Assembly: GCA_035222895.1 (NCBI GenBank)
Contig: JAVYIG010002220.1
Location: forward strand, 1-64,000
DNA length: 64,000 bases
From: Strongylocentrotus droebachiensis
Taxonomy: Eukaryota; Echinodermata; Echinoidea; Camarodonta; Strongylocentrotidae
Direction: 5' to 3'
This document shows positions 1 through 10,455 of this stretch, piece after piece (the first letter of the stretch is position 1; the number at the start of each line of letters is the position of its first letter). Both the position numbers and the translations under genes were made by a program. The notes beneath the pieces are model-generated. The model was given only the letters and a program-made list of their open reading frames with translations. It made no database searches and had not been told where the DNA came from.

Positions 1-480
1 AAAATGACCGTGCCCCTCCCCCCCCCCCCCTGCAGCAAACCTAAAAGAGAGATAAGGAAGGGAAGGGAAAGTGAAAGAGGAGAGAAAGGGAAAGGAAAAA
101 AAAGAGAGAATGAAGAAAGGTAAGGGATATCAGTTGCAATTTTCCCGCCAACAAGGTGTAGATCGGAGGGGGGGGGGGGGGTGCACTGGCATACTGATAG
201 GGGAGGGGGGGGGGGGGGGTTGGAGAAATAGAATTCAAACGTGGTTTATTTATAAATCCATAACGGTGGTTAACAAATAATGCTGAAATGAGATAATTTT
301 CCTCACTTCATGCGTTTGTTGGAAAATGACAAATTCCTAAATTTACAGCCAGGCAAGAAAATGCTTCTTGAGATGCCTACATATCAGGGCCCGCGGAACG
401 GCGGGGATCGAGCCCCTTCCCCCATAGAAATAGAAAGAAAGAAAGCGAGAAAGAAAAAATAGTTAACTGCCAGTGTCACA
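1..480. repeat. Low-complexity upstream DNA
   Basis: This stretch has no credible gene. It contains a C-run at about 18-30, purine-rich sequence at 45-120, two G-runs at about 168-182 and 205-219, and a GAAA-rich segment at 425-460. The open frames here are low-complexity translations (proline or lysine/arginine rich) without a recognisable domain. Confidence 0.7.
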
Positions 481-499
481 TTATAATGGGGTATCAAAA

Positions 500-1065
500 T
501 ATGCTCATCTGACCATGATTAAAATTAATGCCTAAAATCCTAAGGGCTCTGCCCCCTGGATTCCACCTATAGGGCCCTAAGGCGGGCCCTTAGATGCTCA
601 TAATTATGACGGTCATTTAATGCCTAAAACCCCTGATTTCTGGGGGCTCTGCCCCCTGGACCCCAAGCCAAATAGTGTCCTGCTAGTGTCACAAATAATA
701 AGGTATCAAAAATGCTCATCTGACCGTAATTAAACGCCTAAAACCCCTGAGCTTCTGGGGGCTCTGCCCCCTGGACCCAACCAAGAGCCCTTAGGCGAGC
801 CCCTCGATACTCATCTGACCGTAATTGAGTGCCTAAAACCCTTAAGATTCCGGGGCTCCGCCCCCTGAACCCCAAGCCAATTAGTGACCTGCAATTAGGT
901 ATCAAAATAATGCCCATCTGACCGTAATTAAATGCCTAAACTCCTGAACTTCCGGGGCTCTGCCCCCTGGACCCCGTCTAAGGCGCTAAGGCGGACCCCT
1001 GAATGCTAATCTGACCGTAAATTAAAACCTTAAACCCCTGAGCTTCCGGGGCGGACAAGGTATCA
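500..1065. repeat. Degenerate ~100-bp tandem repeat, array 1
   Basis: Five to six diverged units recur with about 95-110 bp spacing. Each contains an ATCTGACCGTAATTAA-like segment, a GCCTAAAACCCCTGA-like segment and a core resembling GGGGCTCTGCCCCCTGGA. The core is seen near 546, 648, 757, 855 and 955 and is itself a short palindrome (GGGGC..GCCCC). The GC-rich cores contrast with the AT-rich surroundings. This is a small satellite-like array, not coding. Confidence 0.8.
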
Positions 1066-1194
1066 ACATAATCTGACAGCAGGCGCGTAGCCAGGGGGGC
1101 GGTGGGGTGGTCCCCCAATAAACGCCGGCCAAAAAAGAGAGGAGTGTAAAGGAAGAGGACGTAGGAAGAAAAGGGAATAGACAAAGAACATATT

Positions 1195-1810
1195 TGAAAT
1201 TCAGACAAGGATTAAGAGTCGAGAACGGTACGACGAATCTTCCTCTTTCTCTAATGATTTAATGAAAAGTAAAAGCTTCCGCGCTTTGCGCGGGTGGGGG
1301 AAACTAAATTATTTTCGAGAGCGGAACAAGGAATCGTCTTCATTCTCTAAAAATTTAATGAAACGTCGAAGCGGGGGGAAAACTGAACTTAGACAAGGAT
1401 TAAGAGTCGAGAACGGTACAACGAATCGTCTCTTTCTTTAATGATTTAATGAAACGTAAAAGCTGTATTCAGACGAGGATTATTTTCGAGAACGGTACAA
1501 CGAATCGTCTTCTTTCTCTAATGATTTAATGAAACGTACAAGCTTCAGCGCTTCGCGCGGGAGGGAGGAGGGGAAAACTGAATTCAGATGAGGATTAAGA
1601 GTCGAGAACGGTACAACGAATCGTCTTCTTTCTCTAATGATTTAATGAAACGTAAAAGCTTCCGAGCTTTGCGCGGGAGAGGGGGATGAATTATGACGAG
1701 GATTAAGAGTAAAAAACTGTACAACGAATCGTCTTCTTTTTCTAATGATTTAATGAAACGTAAAACCTACCGAGCTTCGCGCGGGAGGGGAAAACTATTT
1801 TTAGACGAGT
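1195..1810. repeat. Degenerate ~100-bp tandem repeat, array 2
   Basis: A second, unrelated array follows the first. Units share GATTAAGAGTCGAGAACGG, then ACAACGAATCGTCTTC, then CTAATGATTTAATGAAACGT, then a CGCGCTTTGCGCGGG palindromic core. The leading motif is seen near 1209, 1397, 1478 (variant), 1590 and 1698. About six units of 85-110 bp are present. No coding potential is apparent. Confidence 0.8.
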
Positions 1811-2160
1811 AGGCACGTACAGAAGGGGGGGGGAGGGGGTTAGGGGGTTGACCCTCCCCCTCTTCGGTTTTTTATGTGTGTATTTTGGAGCAACCCCCCC
1901 CCCCCTTTTCTGTGATTTTTTTTTTTTTTTTTTAATTTTTTTTTTTTTTTTTAAATGTGCCAATGGCTGACCTAAAAAGGTGACCTCACCCCCCCAACGG
2001 AACAAAATGCAAATTTTCAAATTTCGAGACCAAAAAAAAAAAAAAAAGTGTCCTCTTCCCCCCCCCCCCCCCCCGCTTATTTAGCGGCTGGCTGAGTCGT
2101 TACGATTTTTTTCGGACCAAAACAAAAAAAGTGGGCCCCCCCCCTAAGAAATCCTGGATC
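1811..2160. repeat. Homopolymer-rich segment
   Basis: Alternating runs of G, C, T and A occur here: C-run near 1896-1905, T-runs at about 1917-1953, A-run at 2032-2046 and C-run at 2059-2074. The predicted proteins on either strand are poly-lysine/proline artefacts. Long C-runs are also prone to sequencing-length error. Confidence 0.75.
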
Positions 2161-3165
2161 CGCGCCTGAATGGCCCTATATAATTATAATTATCTGCATA
2201 TCTGTCTGCACCACCAAACAAGCCGTGCATAACTCGCAATGACTTTCAGAAAATCAAATCATGGGACAGTTTCAATCCAAGTCGGATTCACGCACATTTC
2301 AAATTGTGCCTGGCAAGGCTAAATACAAGTAGGTTTATTTTTCGAAAGTCTTTGCGATCATAGCTATAATAGCTATAATTTATGTATATCCCATCGTCGA
2401 GTGCAATCCAAGTTCGCCTAACTACTTCTCACAGTCTTCAATAATAGTATTATCCTCTTCACTATTCCCCAACAGTCTGTCTGTCTCTGCCTGTCTGCCT
2501 GTCTCCTCTCTTCTCTCTCCTTCTCATCTCTCCTCCCCCCTCTCTCTCTCTCTCTATCTTCATCTTGTTCTCCATCACTCTTGTTAAACTTAGGATTCAT
2601 TTGACTCGACCATCCTTTAAATCTGCTTGAAAATAATCATCAGATCCATCTAATTTCTTTTCATTTTTTACACATGAATCTTTAATAAAGAAACCTAAAT
2701 CCAATTTTCTTATGAATCTCCTTAATTTTTTATCTGACTTTTCGTTGCATAATTCGTTCTTTCATGTTGATCATTATCATAATAATTCTCGTTTTTATCG
2801 AAGGGGGAGACAAAAGAAAATATTTACACATTGGAATTTTAGTATACGATGGAGGACTTTCAGAAATCAACTCGAGAACAATATAGGCCTAACCTATGAT
2901 ATAAGATGATTCCATGGACCATGCTAGGATTCATGTTCGGATTACGTAATACTTCATCGTGATGCTCGCACATTCAATTCTTATTGGTGATTTGATTTTT
3001 TTTTAAACCGACCCAGTTATTACAAGGGGAATACGAGAGATTATTAGAATATCAGTAAATCCAACGCGACCAACGCGCTCGTGAGGTCTGATTCGTTGAA
3101 ATATCATCTTGCACTGCGTGACGTCATCTACCGGCCATCTGATTGGTGAGAAGTTTTACATTTTT
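2161..3165. other. AT-rich upstream DNA without a recognised gene
   Basis: No exon, domain or structured RNA could be recognised. A CT-rich stretch (about 2470-2560, CTGT/CTCT repeats) accounts for the longest minus-strand open frame. The remainder is unremarkable single-copy-looking DNA. Confidence 0.6.
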
Positions 3166-3169
3166 AAAG

Positions 3170-3725
3170 TCTCTCATATAGTATAGTTTTGATGGTTTGT
3201 TTGTTCTTTTGTTCTTTTTTTTTGTTTTTGTCTTATTAGGCCTACATTATTTTCCATTATGTTTTTGTTTGTCCAATGGACGATTATGCCGTATTTAGTT
3301 AATCTGCATAAATCTTAACAATCCAATCACAACTCACTTACATGTACAAAAATGAAACTTATATTTTCTTATATAGTTAAGACAATAATGTATTTTTTAA
3401 AAATATTTTTTGTTTTGTTTTTATCTTTCTTTTTCTTCATGTTTGTATTTAGATTGTTCATGTGGTATTCTCCACTTTTCATGTATGCTTGCCATATTGT
3501 ATAATATTGTATTTATGTTTAGCATAGGCTAGGTTTAGATCATTCCTATTTATCGTTATACTTTTATATTGTTGTTTTGTTGTATTCTGTATTCTTTGTA
3601 TTATTAAGCTATGTTTGTATTCTTTATTATGTATCATTATCATGACATATACATGTGTTGTACTCTCATACCCCAGAAGGGGGTCGAATGAGTCAATAAA
3701 TTATATTCTATTCTATTCTATATAG
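3170..3725 (+). mobile_element. Possible 3' end of a non-LTR retrotransposon
   Basis: A T-rich, non-coding segment ends with AATAAATTATATTCTATTCT followed by further TTCTA repeats at about 3697-3720. A 3' untranslated-like stretch ending in a short tandem tail is typical of CR1/L2-type LINE copies truncated at the 5' end. No reverse transcriptase frame is present, so this is inference from the tail alone. It could equally be single-copy AT-rich DNA with a microsatellite. Confidence 0.25.
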
Positions 3726-3904
3726 AAGCTAAAAGTTATTATATCTAGATGCTGGTTCCGATAATACGGTTAGACGAATCCCTAATTATTTAAAGTATCA
3801 AGATGGATTTAAAGTTTAAGTCCTATAGAACTTAAGAGGGGTGTGCACAGGGCACGATCATAAACAAAAATGTGACCCGATTTAACAGGGGTAGCGATCC
3901 CGGG

Positions 3905-3970
3905 GGGCGGGGGACGGTGGGGGGGGGGGGGGGTCCCTCAATTTGTTTAGGGGGGGGGGTCGTCCCCCCG
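3905..3970. repeat. G-run cluster
   Basis: Several poly-G runs lie within 65 bp, with long uninterrupted stretches near 3918-3933 and 3950-3959. They generate a proline-rich minus-strand open frame (3882-4286) that has no domain and is rejected as a gene. Confidence 0.7.
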
Positions 3971-4141
3971 GAAAATTTGAAAAAATGCATTCAAATGTAT
4001 AGCAAATACTTACTAAAGACTGCAACACACGTTTAGGCTCTGGAGGGCTGAGACATGTAGCGTTTAGACTAATAAAAATGCAAAAATCTTCTCGCTCGGT
4101 CACTATATTATATCCTTCAAAATATACAAGTAAATATTGTA

Positions 4142-4194
4142 GAAAATCTGTATTCCGTTGGTACCACCGTGATACCAACGGAATACAGATTTTC
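4142..4194. repeat. Perfect 22-bp inverted repeat (hairpin)
   Basis: The arms at 4142-4163 and 4173-4194 are exact reverse complements separated by a 9-nt loop. The hairpin lies about 475 bp upstream of the attractin start codon. It may be a remnant of a small foldback element. No flanking target duplication was evident. Confidence 0.85.
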
Positions 4195-4429
4195 CCTCGC
4201 ATTTCGTCCCCCCGGTCATGAAAAGAAATCACCGCCCCTGCCCGATTATAAATGCTCCCATAGTAAATTAATGCCCTAAAAGACACCTGAAAATAAGATT
4301 ATTTATTTGAGCTCTTATTATTTTCAAATCTTTTTATGAAAGAGGTAAAGAACAACAAATTGTGATCTGTTTCGAATGAAATTAATAACGAAGAAATTCA
4401 CTTCATGGTATCCACGCTTGGGTGGTGAA

Positions 4430-4667
4430 AACATCTCTTCTGTACGTAACTGTTCTGTACGTAACTTCTGTACGTAACTGACGGCCGTCAGTGCCGTACC
4501 GTACGTACGCGATGCGCGCACGCACGCGCTCCTGATCGATCCTATATGATATAATTATAGTAAACATTGAGCCTCAGTATCTGAAACAAGTAGGAAGTAA
4601 CACACCATTAACCGAGGATCAGACTACAATAAATCGTGATATACCTTGCTCTACCATGGATTAATAT
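4430..4667 (+). promoter_or_regulatory. Probable promoter and 5' UTR of the attractin gene
   Basis: This CpG-rich island sits in AT-rich DNA directly upstream of the first coding exon. It contains TGTACGTAAC three times (4441, 4456, 4469), a 16-bp palindrome ACTGACGGCCGTCAGT at 4477-4492, and a dense CGTACG/GCGCGC cluster to 4530. An AT-rich ATATGATATAATTATAG lies at about 4544-4560. The transcription start cannot be fixed from sequence. An in-frame TAA at 4662-4664 closes the reading frame upstream of the chosen ATG. Confidence 0.45.
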
Positions 4668-4963
4668 ATGCCAATCAAGATAGGAATATTCGACAGAACT
4701 ACAAAGAAGATGACGGACATGGACGTATTCAGTTTCCTATATGCGAAGAGCAAATTCAGGCTAGTTGCTTCGCCGCGGATACCACGTTTATCTATTTGTG
4801 TGATGGTATTATGTACAGTGCTAACGTTACTACCGCATCATATACACGGATCATGCATGTCGGATGGAGACTGCGGAGTAGACGGCGTCTGTGAGAGGGG
4901 ATCGTGCGTTTGTGCTGTTGGGTGGTCGGGCGATGTGTGTGATCACTGTCAAGGAAGAACTAG
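4668..4963 (+). CDS. ATRN: Attractin exon 1: signal sequence and first EGF-like module
   Basis: Encodes residues 1-98 plus two bases of codon 99. The start is the first ATG after an in-frame TAA at 4662-4664; ATGs at 4710 and 4719 are alternatives. A long basic N-terminal region of about 43 residues precedes a hydrophobic segment (LSICVMVLCTVLTLL), consistent with a signal peptide cleaved near HHIHG-SC. The following segment is a six-to-eight cysteine EGF-like module: SCMSDGDCG, VCERGSCVCAVGWSG, DVCDHCQGR. It ends just where vertebrate attractins pass from the first EGF into CUB. The donor is AG|GTAATT, phase 2; reading through gives a stop at 4965-4967. The unusually long region before the hydrophobic core is the main doubt about the exact start. 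Confidence 0.88.
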
Positions 4964-5242
4964 GTAATTCATTTACCAGTGTTTTTAAAAACGCAGAAGT
5001 GGCAGTGTGATGAAAAAGAGATGGCAGCCATGGATAGAAACATTGCACACTAATCTATGATATTGATAGTATGAATGATGATGACAAATTTTCCATGGAT
5101 TTGTTTTTATCATATGAAAATTTAATGTCATGAATCAAATTCAAAATTAAAAATAATGTTATTATGAAAGACAAAGTCTAGGGATGTTACAAAAAAATTA
5201 AATCTCAGAATTCAAGCTCCTGCTTTATGCCATTCGACAGTA

Positions 5243-5424
5243 TACAAATAACGCACGTCCCAGAGTGCAATAGCGGTGAATGCAGTACGCGCGAGGTTTC
5301 TTTAGATTGGTGCCGCTCTGTGCAACGAGCCGCTTGCGGCGAGTTGACAGTGCGAACCATCTGAAGAAACCGAGCGAACACTGCATTTACGTTTCGCACA
5401 ACAGGGTCAAGTGCGTTATTTGTT
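5243..5424. mobile_element. Imperfect palindromic MITE-like element
   Basis: The outer ends ACAAATAACGCAC (5244) and GTGCGTTATTTGT (to about 5423) are inverted. Inner segments also pair imperfectly: GGTTTCTTTAGATTGGT with AACCATCTGAAGAAACC, and GAATGCAGT with ACTGCATT. The whole is GC-richer than its surroundings. It is non-coding and best read as a small non-autonomous DNA transposon, family unknown. Confidence 0.6.
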
Positions 5425-7164
5425 TTATAAAATAGCGACACAAACAGCAACAAACAAAAGTTTAGATCTTAAGTATACGAGAGTTCGATCTAACGTTAAT
5501 TAGATCTAGAGTTATGTTGGTTCTAGAAATAAAATGAGGGTCTAAGACCTTGCAGGCTTACCAAAAAGTCCACGGGATTCATTGTTTGATTAAAAATAAA
5601 ATGCATAGGGTGTCTAGAGACGAGTCTACATCAGACAGCTGAAATTCCTGGCTTCATTATAAAATCCAAAAGTCAAAACGGGTCTAAATCCAAGGCAAAA
5701 GTAAAACAAAAATTTGCTTTCTAATAATACCTCGCTCTAGCTAGCTAAGCTACGCGTACGCTGCATGCGCTGGGGATCATGGTGGAGCGTACAATATTAG
5801 CTACGCGTAGCCTACAATAATTGCAATGCACTCGAGGGAGCGCGTACTACACGTACGCGCGCGCACTGGATCTCCATGGTCACGCGTACGCACCGTGCAA
5901 TATAACTTTTTACTGCGCTTTTTCTGCACTCATTTCTGCAAAATCGTGCTTGCATCAAAAATTTGTCAATGCCATGTGACGCGTATTGACCAATCACGAT
6001 GCTTAAAATACTAGAGCCATTTTATAAAGCTTGATAAGACCTTTTATTTGATGCCTCATTCATCATAATAGCCCCAGTAATAAATCATGTATTTAATTGC
6101 TTTGTTTTCCTTTGTTTTTAAACCAAAAGTTGTGATCTCAAATGTGACCGAAAGATTCTATTTCATGACATAAAATTACCCCAAAATGTATGTAAATACA
6201 CAAAAAACGCTAATCGGGCCGTCATTTTTGCATGACATTTTCACATTCCTCATCCAAAAAAAGATATTTCTAATCGTTAGATTTTGCTGAAATTTCACCA
6301 AAAGCAAATTCACATGTTAACCAATCGGTCTAGATACTTTTTTTCAAATCCTGTAGGTAGGATCAGGGTACAGAATGGCACTAAACACGGCTCTTGTGAA
6401 ACAGTGCAGCAAAACAAACCGCCAAAAACATAAATCATAAAAAGTTTAGTATGAAATGAAAGATAACAATGTCATTCTTCTCATCCAATAGAAATCGTGA
6501 AACAAAAATCTAATCAGCCAATCAAAAGATCACATTTACGTAGGCTATCCAAATTGGTCTCCAATAGTGCATAACAGCCCCATGGCAGAAACCTTCTTGG
6601 CGAAAGCACACACATTGTAACATACCTACAAAGTCAAGATAGTCAGAAGTAAATAACCATGACTTGAGGCATGATTTTGTAGATGTGTTGCAGAGGAGCT
6701 GGGGACAACCTGGCCTGCTGCAAAAACGGTCAGTTTTTGCAGGGTTAGGGGGCGCTTGTTCAGAAACCTATCCAAAATTTGACCCGTAACTCCGGCATGA
6801 AGATACCTAGACCGAATTTTCTGTCTCTTTCGTTCGGTAGCCTCTTATTGGGGTAGGGTCGGCCGACTCTCTCTTTAGAGACGGAAACCGTCTATACACA
6901 TTCCCTTGATAACGCCACGGCCATTTCAGGTCGTAGCGTTTTGCCCCCAAAATCCCCAAAATGTCATTTTACCTTGTGCATATCCAAATGTAAATTAGGC
7001 CTAGGCTATAATACATCGGTTCCACTTACTAACTTGATTGAAATAATCCGTTTAATGGTCCCTTTTAAGGAAATTATGGGTCAAAATCAACATCCATGTT
7101 GAAAATCTTGCAAGCCGGAGTCATCTAAATCAATCTCATCCCTTCTAGTCTACGCCGAAGGCAA

Positions 7165-7241
7165 AATGATTATGAAGGAAAAACTGTGCGCCATCTACAC
7201 GTTCGTAATGGCGTTATCACAGTTTTTCCTTCATAATCATT
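7165..7241. repeat. Perfect 24-bp inverted repeat hairpin
   Basis: The arms at 7165-7188 and 7218-7241 are exact reverse complements. An additional CGCCAT/ATGGCG pair lies inside (7189-7194 and 7208-7213), offset by a few bases on one side. The loop is short. As RNA it would fold into a pre-miRNA-sized hairpin, but nothing identifies it as a miRNA. Confidence 0.8.
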
Positions 7242-7527
7242 AGAACAAATTGGGAAGTTGTCTGCCACTAGTTCACAGAGATATTGACTGATTCAGCCAA
7301 TTATAAGAGCCCATACATACATTGTACATACAGACTACAGGGAATTAGGGATAACAACTTTTTAAAATTCATAACATTCTCATTTTTGTCCAATTTTATT
7401 CAAACTTTCACCAGTCTACAGTACATGTACTTCACTGATTTTCTGCTTTCCTCTAGAGTAGTTTGCTATCAAGGTTGGATTTCCATTTAAATATGATCAG
7501 ATTAGTGATTAGACTCTCTCGTAGTGA

Positions 7528-7842
7528 TACTTCTTCTTCTTCAGGTTTACATCTGCCTCCTTCTGTCCTTCAGGTTTGAAGATTCTTGAGATGGTAGATA
7601 CAGTGTGTGTGGGTAGCTGAGTACCAAACTTCTGACCAACTTTAATATTCATTTATCTCAGATAAACTTGTATAATAAATAGAGACCGGTCTATTGATCA
7701 AAATCCTCTTTTGAAATATGATTGCACTTGTCAACTATTTTTATGTAAGGCTTTCAGTTTAATTTCCTTTCCAACTACTGGTAAACTGCTGCAATAATCT
7801 TCATGCCTGAAAGAGGCAGATTTGATCTGAAGAAGAAGAATT
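7528..7842. mobile_element. Inverted-repeat element with CTTCTTCTTC termini
   Basis: The left end (CTTCTTCTTCTTCAGGTTTACATCTGCC) is inverted at the right end (to 7842) with a few mismatches. Pairing continues inward: CTTCAGGTTTGAAGATT against AATCTTCATGCCTGAAAG. Arms of roughly 60 bp enclose about 200 bp. There is no open frame, so this is a MITE-like structure of unknown superfamily. Confidence 0.6.
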
Positions 7843-8966
7843 GTATGTACTGTACTCTATACTGTAGAGGTATTTTACAAACGTTTGAAATCTGTTGGTA
7901 CATGTAAGAGGCACTCCAAGTAATTACCGGTATTAAAGCAACTGTTTAGAATTACACAGGTACATGTAGTTTTAACCGATATTACACATTAAAATGAAAT
8001 TGAATGCTTTGCTAGAGATGATAACATTAATTTGACACATACATGTATTTATTTGCTAGTAGTCTAGTATTACACATGTAACTGATACCAGTGACTACCA
8101 GGATACCAATGAAACAATGTTTATAGATTGTGTGTAATTGCGCCTTCACTCTTATGTACTGTATACAATTATCAGATATGATTAAAAATACATGGAGACT
8201 GACTGTTAACATGTGCTCTAAATTACGTGACTCATAAAGTTAATCCAAGGTTGTCATGTAAGCAGACAAGAGCTGACCACTGCACCAACACCTACATGTA
8301 CATTACATGCTCATGATCTACTCACAAACTATTGTTAGTTGATATTTAATCTGTAATGTACACATGTACAATGTAGGCCTCCAATTCATGTAAACTTTGT
8401 AAAATTAAGAAAAATGAGAAGAAATGCCTTAATACATGTACATGAACATGTTTTTATGATGATGGCTTGTTCAAATTTATAAAGTTACATGTATCTTTAT
8501 AATACATTTATTTGATTGTTATGATCATTGTTACTATTTTCTTTTTTGGCAGGGGGGGGGGGGGATGAGTAAATTTGTTTTGCTCAAGGGGTTGGGGGTG
8601 TTTATAAAAAATTGTTTTGCTCAAGTGGGGGGGGGGGGGGGGGGGATGTTGAGTACAAAAAAAATCATCAAAAGAAATCACCTCCTTCAAGCAGTTCCCT
8701 AAAGTTGTCAGCCCTGACTTGAATTAGGATGATGACGATGATGATGAACAGCATTTGTATGGCGCCATATTTCTGTTTAAAAAAACATTCAAAGGCGCGA
8801 GCTCCTCCAATAAAATTAGGATGATGTTATTGAAAATCTTTTCAAGATTGGCACAGTAATGTTACATACATGTATTTCATACATATAAATACTATGCTGG
8901 TGTTGTATGTAGATTATTATGTTGTACAGGAATTTATTCATGATGTTTGTCATATTTCTTTTTCAG

Positions 8967-9053
8967 GTTAGAAGAAAGTTCAGGCTACATAATAGAAGCT
9001 TTGGATGATTATCAAGATAGAAGAAAATGTACATGGCTCATAGATGGGGGCAG
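8967..9053 (+). CDS. ATRN: Attractin exon 2: start of CUB domain
   Basis: This 87-nt exon has phase 2 at both ends and encodes residues 99-127 (R-LEESSGYIIEALDDY..RRKCTWLIDGG). The acceptor is TTTTCAG|G and the donor CAG|GTAAGT, close to consensus. KCTWLI is the typical first-cysteine motif of a CUB domain. In attractins it directly follows the first EGF-like module, as it does here after CDHCQGR in exon 1. The exon is too short for a standard open-frame search and was placed by homology and phase. No frameshift is seen. Confidence 0.9.
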
Positions 9054-9610
9054 GTAAGTGTATGTTGTTTTGATACGCAGGGAACAGATCTAGGAATGAA
9101 ACCAACTGAAATTAAATGATAGTAAAAAATAATGGTAGGGTTGATGTGAAACATGCTGGTGAATTATGGACAATGAAATGATACTTTAATAGTTAAAGGT
9201 ACAATATTCCATTGTAGGCTAAAACAAAAATTTAAAAAAAAATTAAAATTCCACCGGCATTTCAAAAGATAATGCTAATTTAGAACTTCCCTCAAAAGAA
9301 AAGGGCTTGAAAATGTCTTTTCGTGGGAAAATAACGACTGTAGTTGTCAAATCAACTTTTAGGGATTGTAATCCTTTAAGTAATTAGTCTGATTTGCATA
9401 CCCTTGTACTGAATAGTGTACGTTTTGAGCTGCACAAGTTTAATTTTGGCCATTACAAGAAGTGGGTTATTGATGTAGACAAATGCTCATGTAGCAATCA
9501 ATGTATGTGATGTACAGTACGTGTGTACAGCTCCACACTAACATCAAATGTTATGAATGTCCATATTTAACTCTGCTAACATCCCCCCCCCCCTCCCTTC
9601 TTTCATGCAG
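9054..9610 (+). other. Intron 2
   Basis: A 557-bp phase 2 intron with donor GTAAGT and acceptor TTCTTTCATGCAG. The polypyrimidine tract is dominated by a C-run at about 9583-9592. Nothing else of note was seen. Confidence 0.85.
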
Positions 9611-9724
9611 GCCCGGAGCAAACATACGCTTCATCCTCCAAGAGTTTGGAACAGAATGCAGCTGGGATTATCTCTATATATACGACGGTGACTCAATCTA
9701 TGCGCCATTAGTAGCATCACTCAA
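9611..9724 (+). CDS. ATRN: Attractin exon 3: CUB domain core
   Basis: This 114-nt exon, phase 2 at both ends, encodes residues 128-165. It contains RPGANIRFILQEF, then ECSWDYLYIYDGDSIYAPL, then VASL. The second CUB cysteine followed by W-D-x-L-x-[IV]-Y-D-G-D is the calcium-site region of CUB domains, and the D-G-D-S-I-Y-A-P-L wording is characteristic of attractin. The donor CTCAA|GTGAGT is imitated several times in the tandem array that starts directly downstream. Confidence 0.93.
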
Positions 9725-10455
9725 GTGAGTACAATAATCTACAGTTGAATAAATCTAAAAGAACCTTTCCAAGAAGAAGAGAAAAAAGGGTGCATTATGA
9801 AGTAGTACAATTTCCAGATAGATAAAGGTAAAAGAACCTCCCCCCCCCCCAAAAAAAAAAATAAAATAAAAAGAAGAAGAAGAAGGATAAAAGGAGATTT
9901 ACAATGAAGTAGTACAGGAAAAGTGAGTACAATCTCCAGATAAAGAAATTTAAAAGAACCTTTCCAAGAAGAAGAGAAAAAAGGGTGCATTACGAAGTTG
10001 TACAATCTCCAGATAGATAAAAGTAAAAGAACATTTCAGAAAATTAATGATGCATGATGAAGTATTACAATCTCCAGATGATAAAGGTAAAAGAACCTCC
10101 CCCCCCCCCCAAAAAAAAAAAAGAAGGATAAAAGGAGATATACAGTGAAGTACTGTAGTACAGTATCACTAAAGTGAGTACAATCTCCAGATGAATCAAT
10201 TTAAAAGAACCTTTTCAGAAAAAAAAAAAGAAAAAAAAGGATGCATGATGAAGCAGTACAATTTCCAGATGGATAAATCTAAAAGAACCTTTAAAAAAAC
10301 ATTTTAAAAAGGAGATATATGATGAAGTAGTACAGTATCACTGAAGTAAGTAAAACTCCCAGATGAATAAACCTAAAAGAACCTTTCAACATCAACAAAA
10401 AAGAATGCATGATGATGTCGCACAGTATTGAAGTGAATACATTCTCCAAATGAAT
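9725..10455. repeat. Tandem array of ~75-110-bp units beginning at the exon 3 donor
   Basis: About eight diverged units share CTCCAGATGAATAAA, TAAAAGAACCTTTCC, AAGAAGAAGAGAAAAAAGG and TGCATTATGAAGTAGTACAA. CCAGAT-like cores appear near 9811, 9933, 10007, 10073, 10187, 10267, 10352 and 10443. Several units also copy the exon 3/intron 3 junction: ACTCAAGTGAGTACAAT at the real donor corresponds to ACTAAAGTGAGTACAAT near 10168, with related sites at 9923, 10346 and 10433. The array therefore appears to have grown from the splice junction itself. Confidence 0.8.

Larger units (their letters stand above)
4964..8966 (+). other. Intron 1
   Basis: A 4.0-kb phase 2 intron with donor GTAATT and acceptor TTTCTTTTTCAG. 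It contains an imperfect GC-rich inverted repeat (5243-5424), a CpG-rich patch with CGTACG/GCGCGC motifs (about 5750-5895), a 24-bp perfect inverted repeat (7165-7241), a long-armed inverted repeat (7528-7842), poly-G runs (about 8552-8564 and 8626-8645) and TACATGTA motifs. No coding exon was recognised. Confidence 0.8.

Noticed and set aside
3882..4286. 134-codon minus-strand open frame upstream of the gene
   Set aside because: It spans G-runs and a 22-bp hairpin; the C-terminus is poly-proline from homopolymers.
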